Assembly: GCA_002436415.1 (NCBI GenBank)
Contig: DJMA01000026.1
Location: forward strand, 1-64,000
Direction of reading: 5' to 3'
Length of the DNA: 64,000 bases
DNA from: Bdellovibrionaceae bacterium UBA6502
Lineage (GTDB): Bacteria > Bdellovibrionota > Bdellovibrionia > Bdellovibrionales > UBA840
Every line of letters begins with the position of its first letter. Position 1 is the first letter of the stretch. A program made the position numbers and the translations under genes. The notes beneath the pieces are model-generated. The model made no database searches. It was not told the origin of the DNA and worked only from the letters and a program-made list of their open reading frames with translations. Below are positions 45,033 through 52,771 of the stretch, piece after piece.

Positions 45033-46232
45033 TTATTGTGGATTCGCCAACTCAGCAATAAATGCTGTTCCAAGCTGAACAAAGCGAAATGCATGATCTA
45101 TATCAGCTAAAGCCATTGTGTCACGTGAGGTATGAAGGTCATCGTTCATTCCATCAAAGTGAGCCTCAAACGGAGTCACAGCACGGTAGCCGTTTCTGTG
45201 CCAAGAAGCATGATCAGAGCAACCGTAGCCACAAACGGTATCACCAATTTTATCTTCAGGAGTATTTAAGTATTCCATCGCTAGAGTTTTTGTGAAGTTC
45301 GTAAGACCATCATTTGTAAAGTCTCTTACAAATGTAAAGTGCTTATTGGTTTTTTGGCTATAAGCAATCATGTCTAGTTGCATGATTCCTTCTAGTTGAA
45401 TGTTTTGTCTTTTAAATTCATTAGCCATTACCTTTGAACCATGTAGACCCCATTCCTCAGCAGCATAGAAAGCTATAAAAATGTTTCTCTCAAAACGTTT
45501 TCCAGAAGCTAAAACAGCGCGAAGAGTTTCCATTGCGGCTATAGTTCCAGAAGCATCATCGTCAACGGCTGGTTTGTTACCAGAGTAACTATCCATATGT
45601 CCACCGATCAATACACCAGGAAGGCTTGGCTTCGTACCTGGAACCGTAATCAAAATGGATGGCTGTTGGTATCTTGGTGTTTGGAAAGCGGTGGCTTTAA
45701 CATCTTTTCTTCCAAGATCGTTGGCGTATTTTAAAGCTGTGTCTCTCAACCAGTAGGCAGCCTCATAGCCATGAGCTCCATTGGCATAGCGATTTGGAAA
45801 ACTAGTAAAGGCGCGTAATGTTTTTTCATACTCAGTTTTACTTAAGTGATTAACCACTTCTAGAACCTTTGCTTTATCGTCTAATGTAAAAGCTTTTTCC
45901 GGTATAGCTGGCACATCCATAAAGCTATCAAAGACTGAAAAGATAGATAAGCGTTTCGCCTTTACATCAACGCTTAAATCAATCAAACCACCACAGTTGT
46001 GCTCAAGCTGGTGGATATGAGTTGTAATTTGCATGATTTGTTGGTTATTAAGACGAACTAAGCTGTAACCACCATCTCTTTTTAATTCTTTAACACTTAC
46101 ACTTTGGTAGGTAGCTCTAAAGTTATCTAAGTGTTTAGTTTTCACAGCAAAGTAACCATCTTCTACTTTTGCTTTCGCCACTGATAATATTGGAAACAAC
46201 AATATCAATAAGCCCCATTTCATTAAATTCAT
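45033..46232 (-). CDS. Exported M28-family zinc peptidase (aminopeptidase)
   Basis: This 399-residue protein has a signal peptide (MNLMKWGLL start, cleavage near VAKA). The peptidase domain shows the co-catalytic two-zinc ligand set of M28: His and Asp in IGGHMDS, Asp in AVDDDASG, the Glu-Glu pair in AAEEWG, Asp in QLDMIAY and a late His in PFEAHFDG. It should release N-terminal residues from peptides in the periplasm or outside the cell, fitting a protein-degrading lifestyle. GGGGGG precedes the ATG. It is monocistronic. Confidence 0.92.
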   Translation of the reverse strand: MNLMKWGLLILLFPILSVAKAKVEDGYFAVKTKHLDNFRATYQSVSVKELKRDGGYSLVRLNNQQIMQITTHIHQLEHNCGGLIDLSVDVKAKRLSIFSVFDSFMDVPAIPEKAFTLDDKAKVLEVVNHLSKTEYEKTLRAFTSFPNRYANGAHGYEAAYWLRDTALKYANDLGRKDVKATAFQTPRYQQPSILITVPGTKPSLPGVLIGGHMDSYSGNKPAVDDDASGTIAAMETLRAVLASGKRFERNIFIAFYAAEEWGLHGSKVMANEFKRQNIQLEGIMQLDMIAYSQKTNKHFTFVRDFTNDGLTNFTKTLAMEYLNTPEDKIGDTVCGYGCSDHASWHRNGYRAVTPFEAHFDGMNDDLHTSRDTMALADIDHAFRFVQLGTAFIAELANPQ

Positions 46233-46553
46233 TTTCCCCCCTTTGGTATAGTGAAATTATAGAGATTCGTTAGGAAAGGAAGTACATATGTTGCATCTAG
46301 CCCAGACCAAGGCCTAGTGCAATTGACCCAGAATTGGTAAAAACAGGTGTTTTCTTTGAGATTCTTGGCATCGGCCGGACTGTAAAGAGGCTCAGGTGCC
46401 ATTTTTTGCCAAGTATATTGGTATAGTTTCAAAGCAGCAGCTCATTAACAGGCATTTCTTTTAGAAATTATCGATTGTGTTAAAATACTGGAAAAGAGTA
46501 GTGATTCTTAGTAGATAAGGCTGAAACACTTTTTTGAAAGAGGATATTTCAAA
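46233..46553. other. Divergent intergenic region
   Basis: About 320 bases between divergent exported-protein genes. A 67-codon minus-strand frame ending at 46229 overlaps the ATG of the peptidase but starts at TTG, has no ribosome-binding site and no protein-like character. Nothing else is recognised. Confidence 0.45.
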
Positions 46554-47375
46554 GTGATGATAAAAGTCCTTCCATTCATTTTATTTTTTTGTGTTGGCTT
46601 CGCCAATTCGATCACTTTTGCTGCAAGTCTATCTTGTAAGGCTTCAGCTACTCAGCACATTTTAAAAAACGAAAAAGGTCCATTCGAAAATCATTCTTTT
46701 AAAAACATTCAGTTTACATATTTGCGGTTTTTACAAAATACTTTGCGAAACGAGCAAACCTACAGACTCTTTGGCGCTAGTCAAAAGGAAGCTCTTGGAA
46801 AAGGGGATTTAGCTTTAATTCAAGATGCACTTTTTCAAGAAACAGGAAGTCCTTATACTTTGAGAGTCTTAAATGGCCAAGGTCGATCAAAAATCATTGA
46901 AGTTAAAGATATAGTTCTAATCAGAGACGTGATTGAGTTACTACAAGCAGCGACAAAGGATAGCCCAAAGCCACACGAAAATTTTGAACTTGTTGCCTAT
47001 GCAACGAACCAAGCAAAAGTTCGTTATTTTATTCGTCTGTCATCATTTCGGTATATAGACGATTTTGGTTTTCCACAAACCCAAGAAATTGCTCCCGTGT
47101 TGAAGATGGAAACTCGTGAATCTGAGACTTTGTATTATATGGGAACCTTAGGGAGAACCCATGGGCAGGGGCATGCTTTTCCATCGCAATCAGAGATCAA
47201 GAACCAACGAGACAATTACCGCGTAAAACAAAGATTTAGTATGATCATTTCTCCTGGCAAGGAGCGCTACAATTTATTCGATGCCAACACCCAACGATTG
47301 ATCAATGACGAAATAATGGATCAAGGGATTGGTAGTCTGTGGGACCGAGCTGTTACGTATAGAATTCAGTTTTAA
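46554..47375 (+). CDS. Exported protein of unknown function
   Basis: This 273-residue protein has a signal peptide (about 1-24, cleavage near FAA) and then Cys28 in CKASAT, the window's recurrent C-x-x-S-A-[ST] mature start. The remainder is mixed alpha/beta with no known domain. The start is GTG 46554 or ATG 46557, with GAGG about a dozen bases upstream. It is convergent with the radical SAM gene. Confidence 0.65.
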   Translation: MMIKVLPFILFFCVGFANSITFAASLSCKASATQHILKNEKGPFENHSFKNIQFTYLRFLQNTLRNEQTYRLFGASQKEALGKGDLALIQDALFQETGSPYTLRVLNGQGRSKIIEVKDIVLIRDVIELLQAATKDSPKPHENFELVAYATNQAKVRYFIRLSSFRYIDDFGFPQTQEIAPVLKMETRESETLYYMGTLGRTHGQGHAFPSQSEIKNQRDNYRVKQRFSMIISPGKERYNLFDANTQRLINDEIMDQGIGSLWDRAVTYRIQF

Positions 47376-47507
47376 ATAATCTTATTCGAAAATAAAACTA
47401 AGATTAAAAATTAGATTTTCGAACGAATCTCGTAGCATGCTGAGCGAATAATTCACCTTTTAATTTATAAAAATGATTCCCTGAAATTAAATTTTAAAAC
47501 GAAGGTT

Positions 47508-47550
47508 GTAAAAAAGCGCCACCCCAAATGGGGAAAGAATATTGGCGCTT
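47508..47550 (-). terminator. Terminator of the radical SAM gene
   Basis: On the minus strand AAGCGCC...GGCGCTT, with a nested CCCC/GGGG hairpin, is followed by TTTTTAC. It lies just beyond the stop codon at 47569. Confidence 0.7.
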
Positions 47551-47568
47551 CTAAGGACTAAATGTTTA

Positions 47569-48789
47569 CTAATGTTTTTTTATGGGTTTGCCAAACTTTT
47601 CGAAAACGATCTCAATTGGAACTTGCTTGTGTAGTTTACAGAAATTTGTTTCTGTTGAAGCAAAACTACCATTTTCGTGAATTTTATTCGAAGGAGCTCC
47701 TCCTCCGCAAAGGTCGAAATATTGGCAATTTTTCTTACAGAGTTTGACACCTTTTCTAATGTCAGAAGTCATTCTTCTATAAACATCTGTTTTTGTGCAA
47801 TCTTCGAAGTTATCGTATAGAACATTTCCTAAAATATAATCATTAAACTCAGCATTTTTCTGTCCTAAAAGCTCAGGAGAGAAAGTTGAAAAGGAACCAT
47901 TGTAGGCAACATTCAATATTTTAAAAGGCCAATTCTCTTGATTGTATGGGATAAACTTTGCTGCTCCAGGCTTCCAATGAACTAGAGCTTTCTTAACAGA
48001 ATCTATCTCACGGCAATTTTTTTTATCTTTTTGAGATAGGTCGTAATAGGTAGAGAAAAAATCTTTTACTTGTTTAAAAGAAGACTCTGAGTTTAAAGAA
48101 GAGACTTGATTAACTCCTTCTGACTCCTCAACATTAAAACAGGCTTGTTTCACATTTTTTGATTTCATGAAATCGTATAATAAGTTTGCTTTATCAATTG
48201 ATTTGCTGGTTAAAACACTAATGATATGAAATTCTATTCCATTTTCCTCTAGTAACTTCATGCCTTTTTCGGCCTTTGCAAAAGTACCTTTACCAGTCCG
48301 AGTTTTCCTGTTTATATCATTTAACTCTTCAGGGCCATCCACGCTAACGCCAACAGCAATGTTTTCTTTTTTTATAAAGTCACACCAATCTTGATTGATT
48401 AAGGTTCCATTAGTTTGGAATGAAGTATTTATGCTGCCCTCAAAGACTTCATCCAATTCTTCGTGAATAATTTCGTAGGCTTTTTTGTACCAACTTAAAC
48501 CGGCAACCATTGGTTCACCAGCATGCCAAACAATTGTTAGTGGAGTTTTTGCATTGAGGAGTTTACTTTGCTTAACTTTACGTAAAGTGGTCCTTAAAAT
48601 TTCGTGAGGCATTTTAGATGTATTGGCTTTTGCTTCCTCAGTTAGATAGCAATAGTCGCACGCGAGATTACAGAATGGAGTAGGTTGCAATACCAAAAGG
48701 TCCAAAGGCCCAAGATGATTGTAGTTAAAAGGATCTAAACCTTTGAAAAGATGAAAAAAACGAGAAAATGCACCTTGGTCTCTTAACAT
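47569..48789 (-). CDS. Radical SAM/SPASM peptide-modifying enzyme (GRRM/triceptide maturase-like)
   Basis: This 406-residue cytosolic enzyme binds the radical SAM cluster through Cys40, Cys44 and Cys47 (FCNLACDYCY). Its WHAGEP and FQTNGTLI segments belong to the same domain. The C-terminal SPASM part has the auxiliary-cluster cysteines in GVKLCKKNCQYFDLCGGGAPSNK and a final TETNFC. From memory, CGGGAPxNK with a following ATET-x-x-C is typical of GrrM and related cyclophane-forming enzymes more than of sulfatase maturases. It is downstream of a Trp-repeat peptide gene (gap 75 bases, same strand), across a terminator hairpin that should lower its expression. Likely reaction: C-C crosslinks from Trp rings to side chains two residues on. 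GGAG lies ten bases before the ATG. Confidence 0.85.
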   Translation of the reverse strand: MLRDQGAFSRFFHLFKGLDPFNYNHLGPLDLLVLQPTPFCNLACDYCYLTEEAKANTSKMPHEILRTTLRKVKQSKLLNAKTPLTIVWHAGEPMVAGLSWYKKAYEIIHEELDEVFEGSINTSFQTNGTLINQDWCDFIKKENIAVGVSVDGPEELNDINRKTRTGKGTFAKAEKGMKLLEENGIEFHIISVLTSKSIDKANLLYDFMKSKNVKQACFNVEESEGVNQVSSLNSESSFKQVKDFFSTYYDLSQKDKKNCREIDSVKKALVHWKPGAAKFIPYNQENWPFKILNVAYNGSFSTFSPELLGQKNAEFNDYILGNVLYDNFEDCTKTDVYRRMTSDIRKGVKLCKKNCQYFDLCGGGAPSNKIHENGSFASTETNFCKLHKQVPIEIVFEKFGKPIKKH

Positions 48790-48818
48790 TTTAATTGCTC
48801 CGCGTTAAATAAAGAGTG

Positions 48819-48842
48819 AAAAAAAAGGCCCTTAGGGCCTTT
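48819..48842 (-). terminator. Hairpin with T-run between precursor and radical SAM genes
   Basis: AAAGGCCC-TAA-GGGCCTTT followed by a T-run on the minus strand lies in the 75-base gap. It probably lets most transcripts stop after the peptide gene, giving excess substrate over enzyme, as in many RiPP operons. Confidence 0.85.
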
Positions 48843-48864
48843 GGTAATAATAAGGAGAATAGAC

Positions 48865-49188
48865 TTAGTAGTTACCCCACTGATTTCCCCATTGGTTTGC
48901 CCAATGATTTCCCCAGTCGCTCCAATCATTCCAGTCGTTCCAGTCGTTCCAATCATTCCAGTCAGCCCAGTTCGCCCAATCGGCCCATCTGTTAGCCCAG
49001 TTTACCCATTGTGCGATTTCTGAAGGTTTGCCAGAAAGATTTGCTTGCAACATATCAAAATCTTGCTGGTCTTCCATGGTGTTCTGCAAGTCTTTGATTT
49101 CAGTAGAAATCGAAGCAGTAGCAGAATTTGATGAAAGGATTAATAAAAGACCAGCGATCGCTGAAAAAAGTTTACCTAAAAACTTCAT
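48865..49188 (-). CDS. Trp-repeat RiPP precursor peptide with Sec signal sequence
   Basis: This 107-residue protein starts with a signal peptide (hydrophobic 8-20, likely cleavage after ATA at about 25). A helical, Gln/Asp-rich leader runs to about residue 60. The C-terminal 47 residues hold 14 Trp at 61, 64, 68, 71, 74, 77, 80, 83, 86, 89, 92, 96, 100 and 104, each in W-x-[N/D], and a final Tyr107. This is the aromatic-x-Asn/Asp pattern that three-residue cyclophane enzymes modify. WND occurs four times in a row (77-88). Single His, Arg or Gln residues break the register. The unit is encoded by near-repeated 9-bp blocks with synonymous differences. AGGAGC precedes the ATG. The enzyme gene follows. 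Confidence 0.85.
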   Translation of the reverse strand: MKFLGKLFSAIAGLLLILSSNSATASISTEIKDLQNTMEDQQDFDMLQANLSGKPSEIAQWVNWANRWADWANWADWNDWNDWNDWNDWSDWGNHWANQWGNQWGNY

Positions 49189-49239
49189 AGTAGTGCTCCT
49201 TATATTTTTTGATTCCGGTAGATCTTTACCAACTTTTTA

Positions 49240-49254
49240 AGTTTAGGATAAACT
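49240..49254. promoter_or_regulatory. Perfect 6-3-6 palindrome upstream of the precursor gene
   Basis: AGTTTA-GGA-TAAACT lies 52 bases before the precursor start in the divergent region shared with the gene at 49355. It is a candidate operator; the TAAACT half could also be a -10 element of the precursor promoter. Confidence 0.35.
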
Positions 49255-49354
49255 CTTTTTAGTTAAGTGAAGTTTTTATATTTAACCTTGGAATTAATAT
49301 ATTCAAAAAGCTGCGACATATTTTTTGGGTTTGTTTTAAGTTAGTTTCAATCCA

Positions 49355-50128
49355 ATGAAAAAAGTCATCATAATGTTAGCGGTACTATCAACAGCACTCT
49401 ATTTAGCTTGGGAAAATCCTGAATCTCAAGTGAGTGTGGTGGATAAAACTAAGAGCAAAGCCATAGAGAATGATTTGCATTCAAAGAGAATGGTTAAGCC
49501 ACAAGCAATAGACTTGAATTTAAATGAGCTAAAACCAAAAAAAAAATCAGATTCAGTTTCTTCCCTAGATAAAAACACAGATTTGCAAGAGAGCTCCGAT
49601 GCAAGGCTGTCTAATCTAGAAAGTTTTGAAGAAGAATCTGCAACTATGCAGAATTCTGTAGGTTTATCAGAAAGAGGTGTTACTTTGGGAAGTGAGAAAT
49701 ATGATGGTTTAAGAGATTTTTTTCAAAATACGACAAGACTACTACAAAATAGTCGTAATGTTTCTTTTCTGGAAATCCCATCCTCGTTCAAAATCTTTGG
49801 AAAATATGAAGGAGAATGGGTATCTCCAGGAAAAACTGATCCTATAAAAATAAGTTTAATTATAGCCCCCTCGGAATCGAAAGATGAGAACGTTATAGAT
49901 TACTACATTGAAGGTTCGAATGATGATGGGGATCTATTGTTCAAGTCCAGAAACTCTAGCCTCAACAAAGTATTTGTTAACGAACGCGATAAAAAAATAG
50001 ACTATATTTTCCATTTCAGTAAAAAACTTTATTTTCATACCCAAAAAATTACTGAAATTGGTATATCGGGCACGGTATATGACGCGGAGAATTTTGTTGG
50101 CTTCTTTCATGTGGATAAAAAGAAATAG
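49355..50128 (+). CDS. Membrane-anchored or exported protein of unknown function
   Basis: This 257-residue protein has one N-terminal hydrophobic segment (about 4-19) without a clear cleavage site, so it is either anchored or exported. Residues 25-115 are Ser/Lys/Glu-rich and probably disordered. The C-terminal ~130 residues are strand-rich (FKIFGKYEGEW, KISLIIAPS, GISGTVYD), perhaps a small beta-barrel or lipocalin-like domain. It is divergent from the Trp-repeat precursor across 166 bases, so a shared regulator is possible, but no direct link is seen. The ribosome-binding site is weak. Confidence 0.6.
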   Translation: MKKVIIMLAVLSTALYLAWENPESQVSVVDKTKSKAIENDLHSKRMVKPQAIDLNLNELKPKKKSDSVSSLDKNTDLQESSDARLSNLESFEEESATMQNSVGLSERGVTLGSEKYDGLRDFFQNTTRLLQNSRNVSFLEIPSSFKIFGKYEGEWVSPGKTDPIKISLIIAPSESKDENVIDYYIEGSNDDGDLLFKSRNSSLNKVFVNERDKKIDYIFHFSKKLYFHTQKITEIGISGTVYDAENFVGFFHVDKKK

Positions 50129-50467
50129 TTGGAGAGCAGGGATATCTCTCTTCGTAAGCTAAGGCTTAGTTGACCAGGTTTTGTGTGTAAGCTCCTGTTT
50201 TAATTAGATATCCTAGTTCCTATTTCTCATGTGGCGCAAAGCGTTAGGCGTAAGTGGTAATACTTTCTTTTTTCTAAACTTTGATTAGAGCATAAAGATC
50301 GACAGCAAATCATAAAAATGTTAAACCATTCCAATCATATAGGCGGATTTTTTAAGCTGAAAAAAACATTGCTGTGAAGCTGAGTTTTTGTTTTTTAAAT
50401 TGGTAAATGTAATTGCCAAGAGATTCGTCCTGAATTTTTGAAGTTACTAAAAACAGAGTTGAGAAAT
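50129..50467. other. Intergenic region upstream of lipA
   Basis: About 340 bases hold no gene or clear repeat. They presumably carry the promoter of the lipA-E2-E3 operon; I see no convincing -35/-10 pair. A TTG at 50438 extends the lipA frame but has no ribosome-binding site. Confidence 0.4.
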
Positions 50468-51457
50468 ATGGCAAGTGAACCAATTACACCGAGCAAGAAT
50501 TATCCAAACCCACCAATGGTTGATGGCGAGTTTGTTGAGAAAAAACCCAATTGGCTAAAAATGAAACTGCCCAGTGGGGAAAGAGTTACGAATCTTCGTT
50601 CGATGATGAAAGAGCTAAATCTTGCGACGGTTTGCCAAGAGGCCAAATGTCCTAATCTAGGAGAGTGTTGGTCCGGTGGAACAGCAACGGTTATGATCAT
50701 GGGTGACACTTGCACTCGAGGCTGTCGTTTTTGTAACGTAAAGACAGCCAATCCTAGAAACCAACTTCCACTAGATAAAGACGAACCTTACAAAGTTGGA
50801 TTTGCAACAGCGCAAATGGATATTGATTATGTCGTAGTGACTTCTGTGGATCGTGATGACCTTGAAGATTACGGTGCTAGTCATTTTGCGAAAACCGTTC
50901 GAGTGATGAAAGAAAATAACCCTAAACTTTTGGTAGAAGTTTTGACTCCTGATTTTAACGGAGACGAAACTCACATTCGCACCATGGTAGAAGGTGGCCC
51001 AGATGTATTTGCGCAAAACGTGGAGACGGTAGAACGACTAACTAGATATGTTCGTGATCCTCGTGCTGGATACTGGAAAACTTTAAACGTACTTAAAAAA
51101 GTAAAAGAAATTAATCCCAATATGTATACCAAAACTTCTCTAATGCTTGGTCTTGGGGAAACAGACGAAGAAGTACTTGCTTGTATGCAAGACCTTCGCA
51201 GCGTTGCTTGTGATGTTATTACTTTTGGTCAATACCTACAGCCAACGCAAAAGCATTTAAAAGTGGTAGAATATGTGCGCCCAGAAAAATTTGATTACTG
51301 GCGCGACAAAGCTCTAGAGATGGGCTTTTTATATTGTGCAAGCGGTCCCATGGTAAGAAGCTCTTACCGTGCCGGTGAATTTTTTATGACAGGAATGATT
51401 GAACGACAAAGAAGAGGCGAAGGCGATGGTCCAAGTCCTCTTCCTGCGAACGTATAA
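50468..51457 (+). CDS. lipA: Lipoyl synthase
   Basis: This radical SAM enzyme inserts two sulfurs into octanoyl groups on lipoyl domains. Both iron-sulfur clusters are visible: auxiliary CxxxxCxxxxxC at Cys56, Cys61 and Cys67, and CxxxCxxC at Cys82, Cys86 and Cys89 (numbered from ATG 50468). Its 329 residues and C-terminal SSYRAGE are normal. It is the first gene of an operon with an E2 (12 bases on) that carries the lipoyl domain it modifies, and an E3. lipB is 6 kb away. Confidence 0.95.
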   Translation: MASEPITPSKNYPNPPMVDGEFVEKKPNWLKMKLPSGERVTNLRSMMKELNLATVCQEAKCPNLGECWSGGTATVMIMGDTCTRGCRFCNVKTANPRNQLPLDKDEPYKVGFATAQMDIDYVVVTSVDRDDLEDYGASHFAKTVRVMKENNPKLLVEVLTPDFNGDETHIRTMVEGGPDVFAQNVETVERLTRYVRDPRAGYWKTLNVLKKVKEINPNMYTKTSLMLGLGETDEEVLACMQDLRSVACDVITFGQYLQPTQKHLKVVEYVRPEKFDYWRDKALEMGFLYCASGPMVRSSYRAGEFFMTGMIERQRRGEGDGPSPLPANV

Positions 51458-51469
51458 GGAGAAAACAAC

Positions 51470-52756
51470 ATGGCAGATGTGGAAATTAAACTTCCAGAAT
51501 TAGGTGAAGGTGTTACAGAAGGGGAACTTGTTTCCTGGCTAGTAAGCGTTGGTGACAAAGTAGAGGTAGACCAACCCCTTGCTGAAATGATGACAGACAA
51601 AGCGACTGTGGAAGTTCCTAGTTCGAAAGCTGGTGTAGTTAAAGAATTAAAAGCAGAAGAAGGGGACGTTGTTCCTGTGGAGCAAGTTCTTTTGGTTTTA
51701 GAAGAGTCTGCTGGTAGCAGTGCTCCGAAAAAAGAAGAGCCAAAAGCGGAAGCTAAGCAAGAGGCTCCAAAGGCAGCAGCACAAGCGGCTCCGGCACAAG
51801 TTTCTGCAAGTGCAGAGGTAAATCCTCCAGTAGCAGAAAGCCATGTTTTGGCAACTCCATCTACTCGTAGATTGGCTCGTGAAATGAATGTAGACATTAA
51901 CCAAGTAAACGGTTCTGGTCTTGCCGGTCGTGTTACTCGTGACGATGTAATGGGGCAAGGTGGTGGAGCACAAGCTACACCTAGTAAGATTGAGGCAGTG
52001 GCTCCAAAAGCGAATATTCCTAAACCTGCTTTTAAGAGTCAGCAAGGGGAGCTTGAGAATCGCGTAGCTCTTCGTGGTATTCGTCGTAAGATTGCTGAAA
52101 ACATGCAGCTATACAAACAGATCATCCCACACTTTAGCTTGATGGATGAGGTGAATATCACTCGTCTTTACAAAATGCGTGGTGACTTAAAAGCGGAGGC
52201 TGAAAAACGTGGCGTAAAAATCACCTACCTTCCTTTCGTAATGAAATCGATCATTGCTACTTGTCGTGATGGTTTTGAAATGATGAACGCTAGCATTGAT
52301 GATGCTGCTGGTGAAATCGTTTACAAAAACTATTTCAATATTGGTTTTGCCGCGGATACTCCTAACGGTTTAGTGGTTCCAGTAATTAAAAATGCAGACC
52401 AAAAATCCATTTGGGAAATCAGTGCTGAAATCACTGAGCTTGCTACAAAAGCTCGTGCTGGAAAACTTGCTCTTGAGGATATGCAAGGTGCTACTATCAC
52501 GATCACAAATATCGGTAGTGTTGGTGGAACTTACGCAACTCCGATCATCAACCACCCAGAAGTGGCGATCATTGGTATGTACAAAATGACTGACAAACCA
52601 ATTTTAAAAGAAGGTAAGTGGAGAGCAATTAAGTCTATGAACTTTAGCTGTACTGCGGATCACCGTTTGATTGATGGTGCGGTAGCTGCAAGGTTCTTAA
52701 CTTCCATGTTACATCGTTTAGAAAACCCAGCTCGTTTGATGCTGGATATGTACTAA
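51470..52756 (+). CDS. 2-oxo acid dehydrogenase E2 (dihydrolipoyl acyltransferase)
   Basis: This 428-residue core subunit has one lipoyl domain (1-80) with the lipoylated Lys44 in TDKA, an Ala/Pro/Glu-rich linker, an E3/E1-binding domain (about 125-160, TPSTRRLAREM) and a catalytic domain ending in DHRLIDG (397-403) with the His and Asp of the acyltransfer site. It may belong to pyruvate or branched-chain 2-oxo acid dehydrogenase; sequence by eye does not decide, and no E1 gene is adjacent. AAGGAG precedes the ATG. It lies between lipA and E3. Confidence 0.94.
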   Translation: MADVEIKLPELGEGVTEGELVSWLVSVGDKVEVDQPLAEMMTDKATVEVPSSKAGVVKELKAEEGDVVPVEQVLLVLEESAGSSAPKKEEPKAEAKQEAPKAAAQAAPAQVSASAEVNPPVAESHVLATPSTRRLAREMNVDINQVNGSGLAGRVTRDDVMGQGGGAQATPSKIEAVAPKANIPKPAFKSQQGELENRVALRGIRRKIAENMQLYKQIIPHFSLMDEVNITRLYKMRGDLKAEAEKRGVKITYLPFVMKSIIATCRDGFEMMNASIDDAAGEIVYKNYFNIGFAADTPNGLVVPVIKNADQKSIWEISAEITELATKARAGKLALEDMQGATITITNIGSVGGTYATPIINHPEVAIIGMYKMTDKPILKEGKWRAIKSMNFSCTADHRLIDGAVAARFLTSMLHRLENPARLMLDMY

Positions 52757-52771
52757 GAAAGGAGTGGCAAG

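Noticed and set aside
46229..46432. A 67-codon frame just upstream of the M28 peptidase, overlapping its ATG
   Set aside because: TTG start without a ribosome-binding site, no protein-like features, and the peptidase has its own strong GGGGGG site.
47569..48789. Reading the radical SAM enzyme as an anaerobic sulfatase maturase for the sulfatase-like protein at 61.8 kb
   Set aside because: It is 13 kb away, the sulfatase-like motif lacks the needed Arg, and the adjacent Trp-repeat peptide is a far better substrate candidate. It remains the main alternative.
48841..49023. A Pro/Val/Ile-rich plus-strand frame opposite the Trp-repeat gene
   Set aside because: It is the antisense reading of the 9-bp repeats; the minus-strand frame has a signal peptide, ribosome-binding site and partner enzyme.
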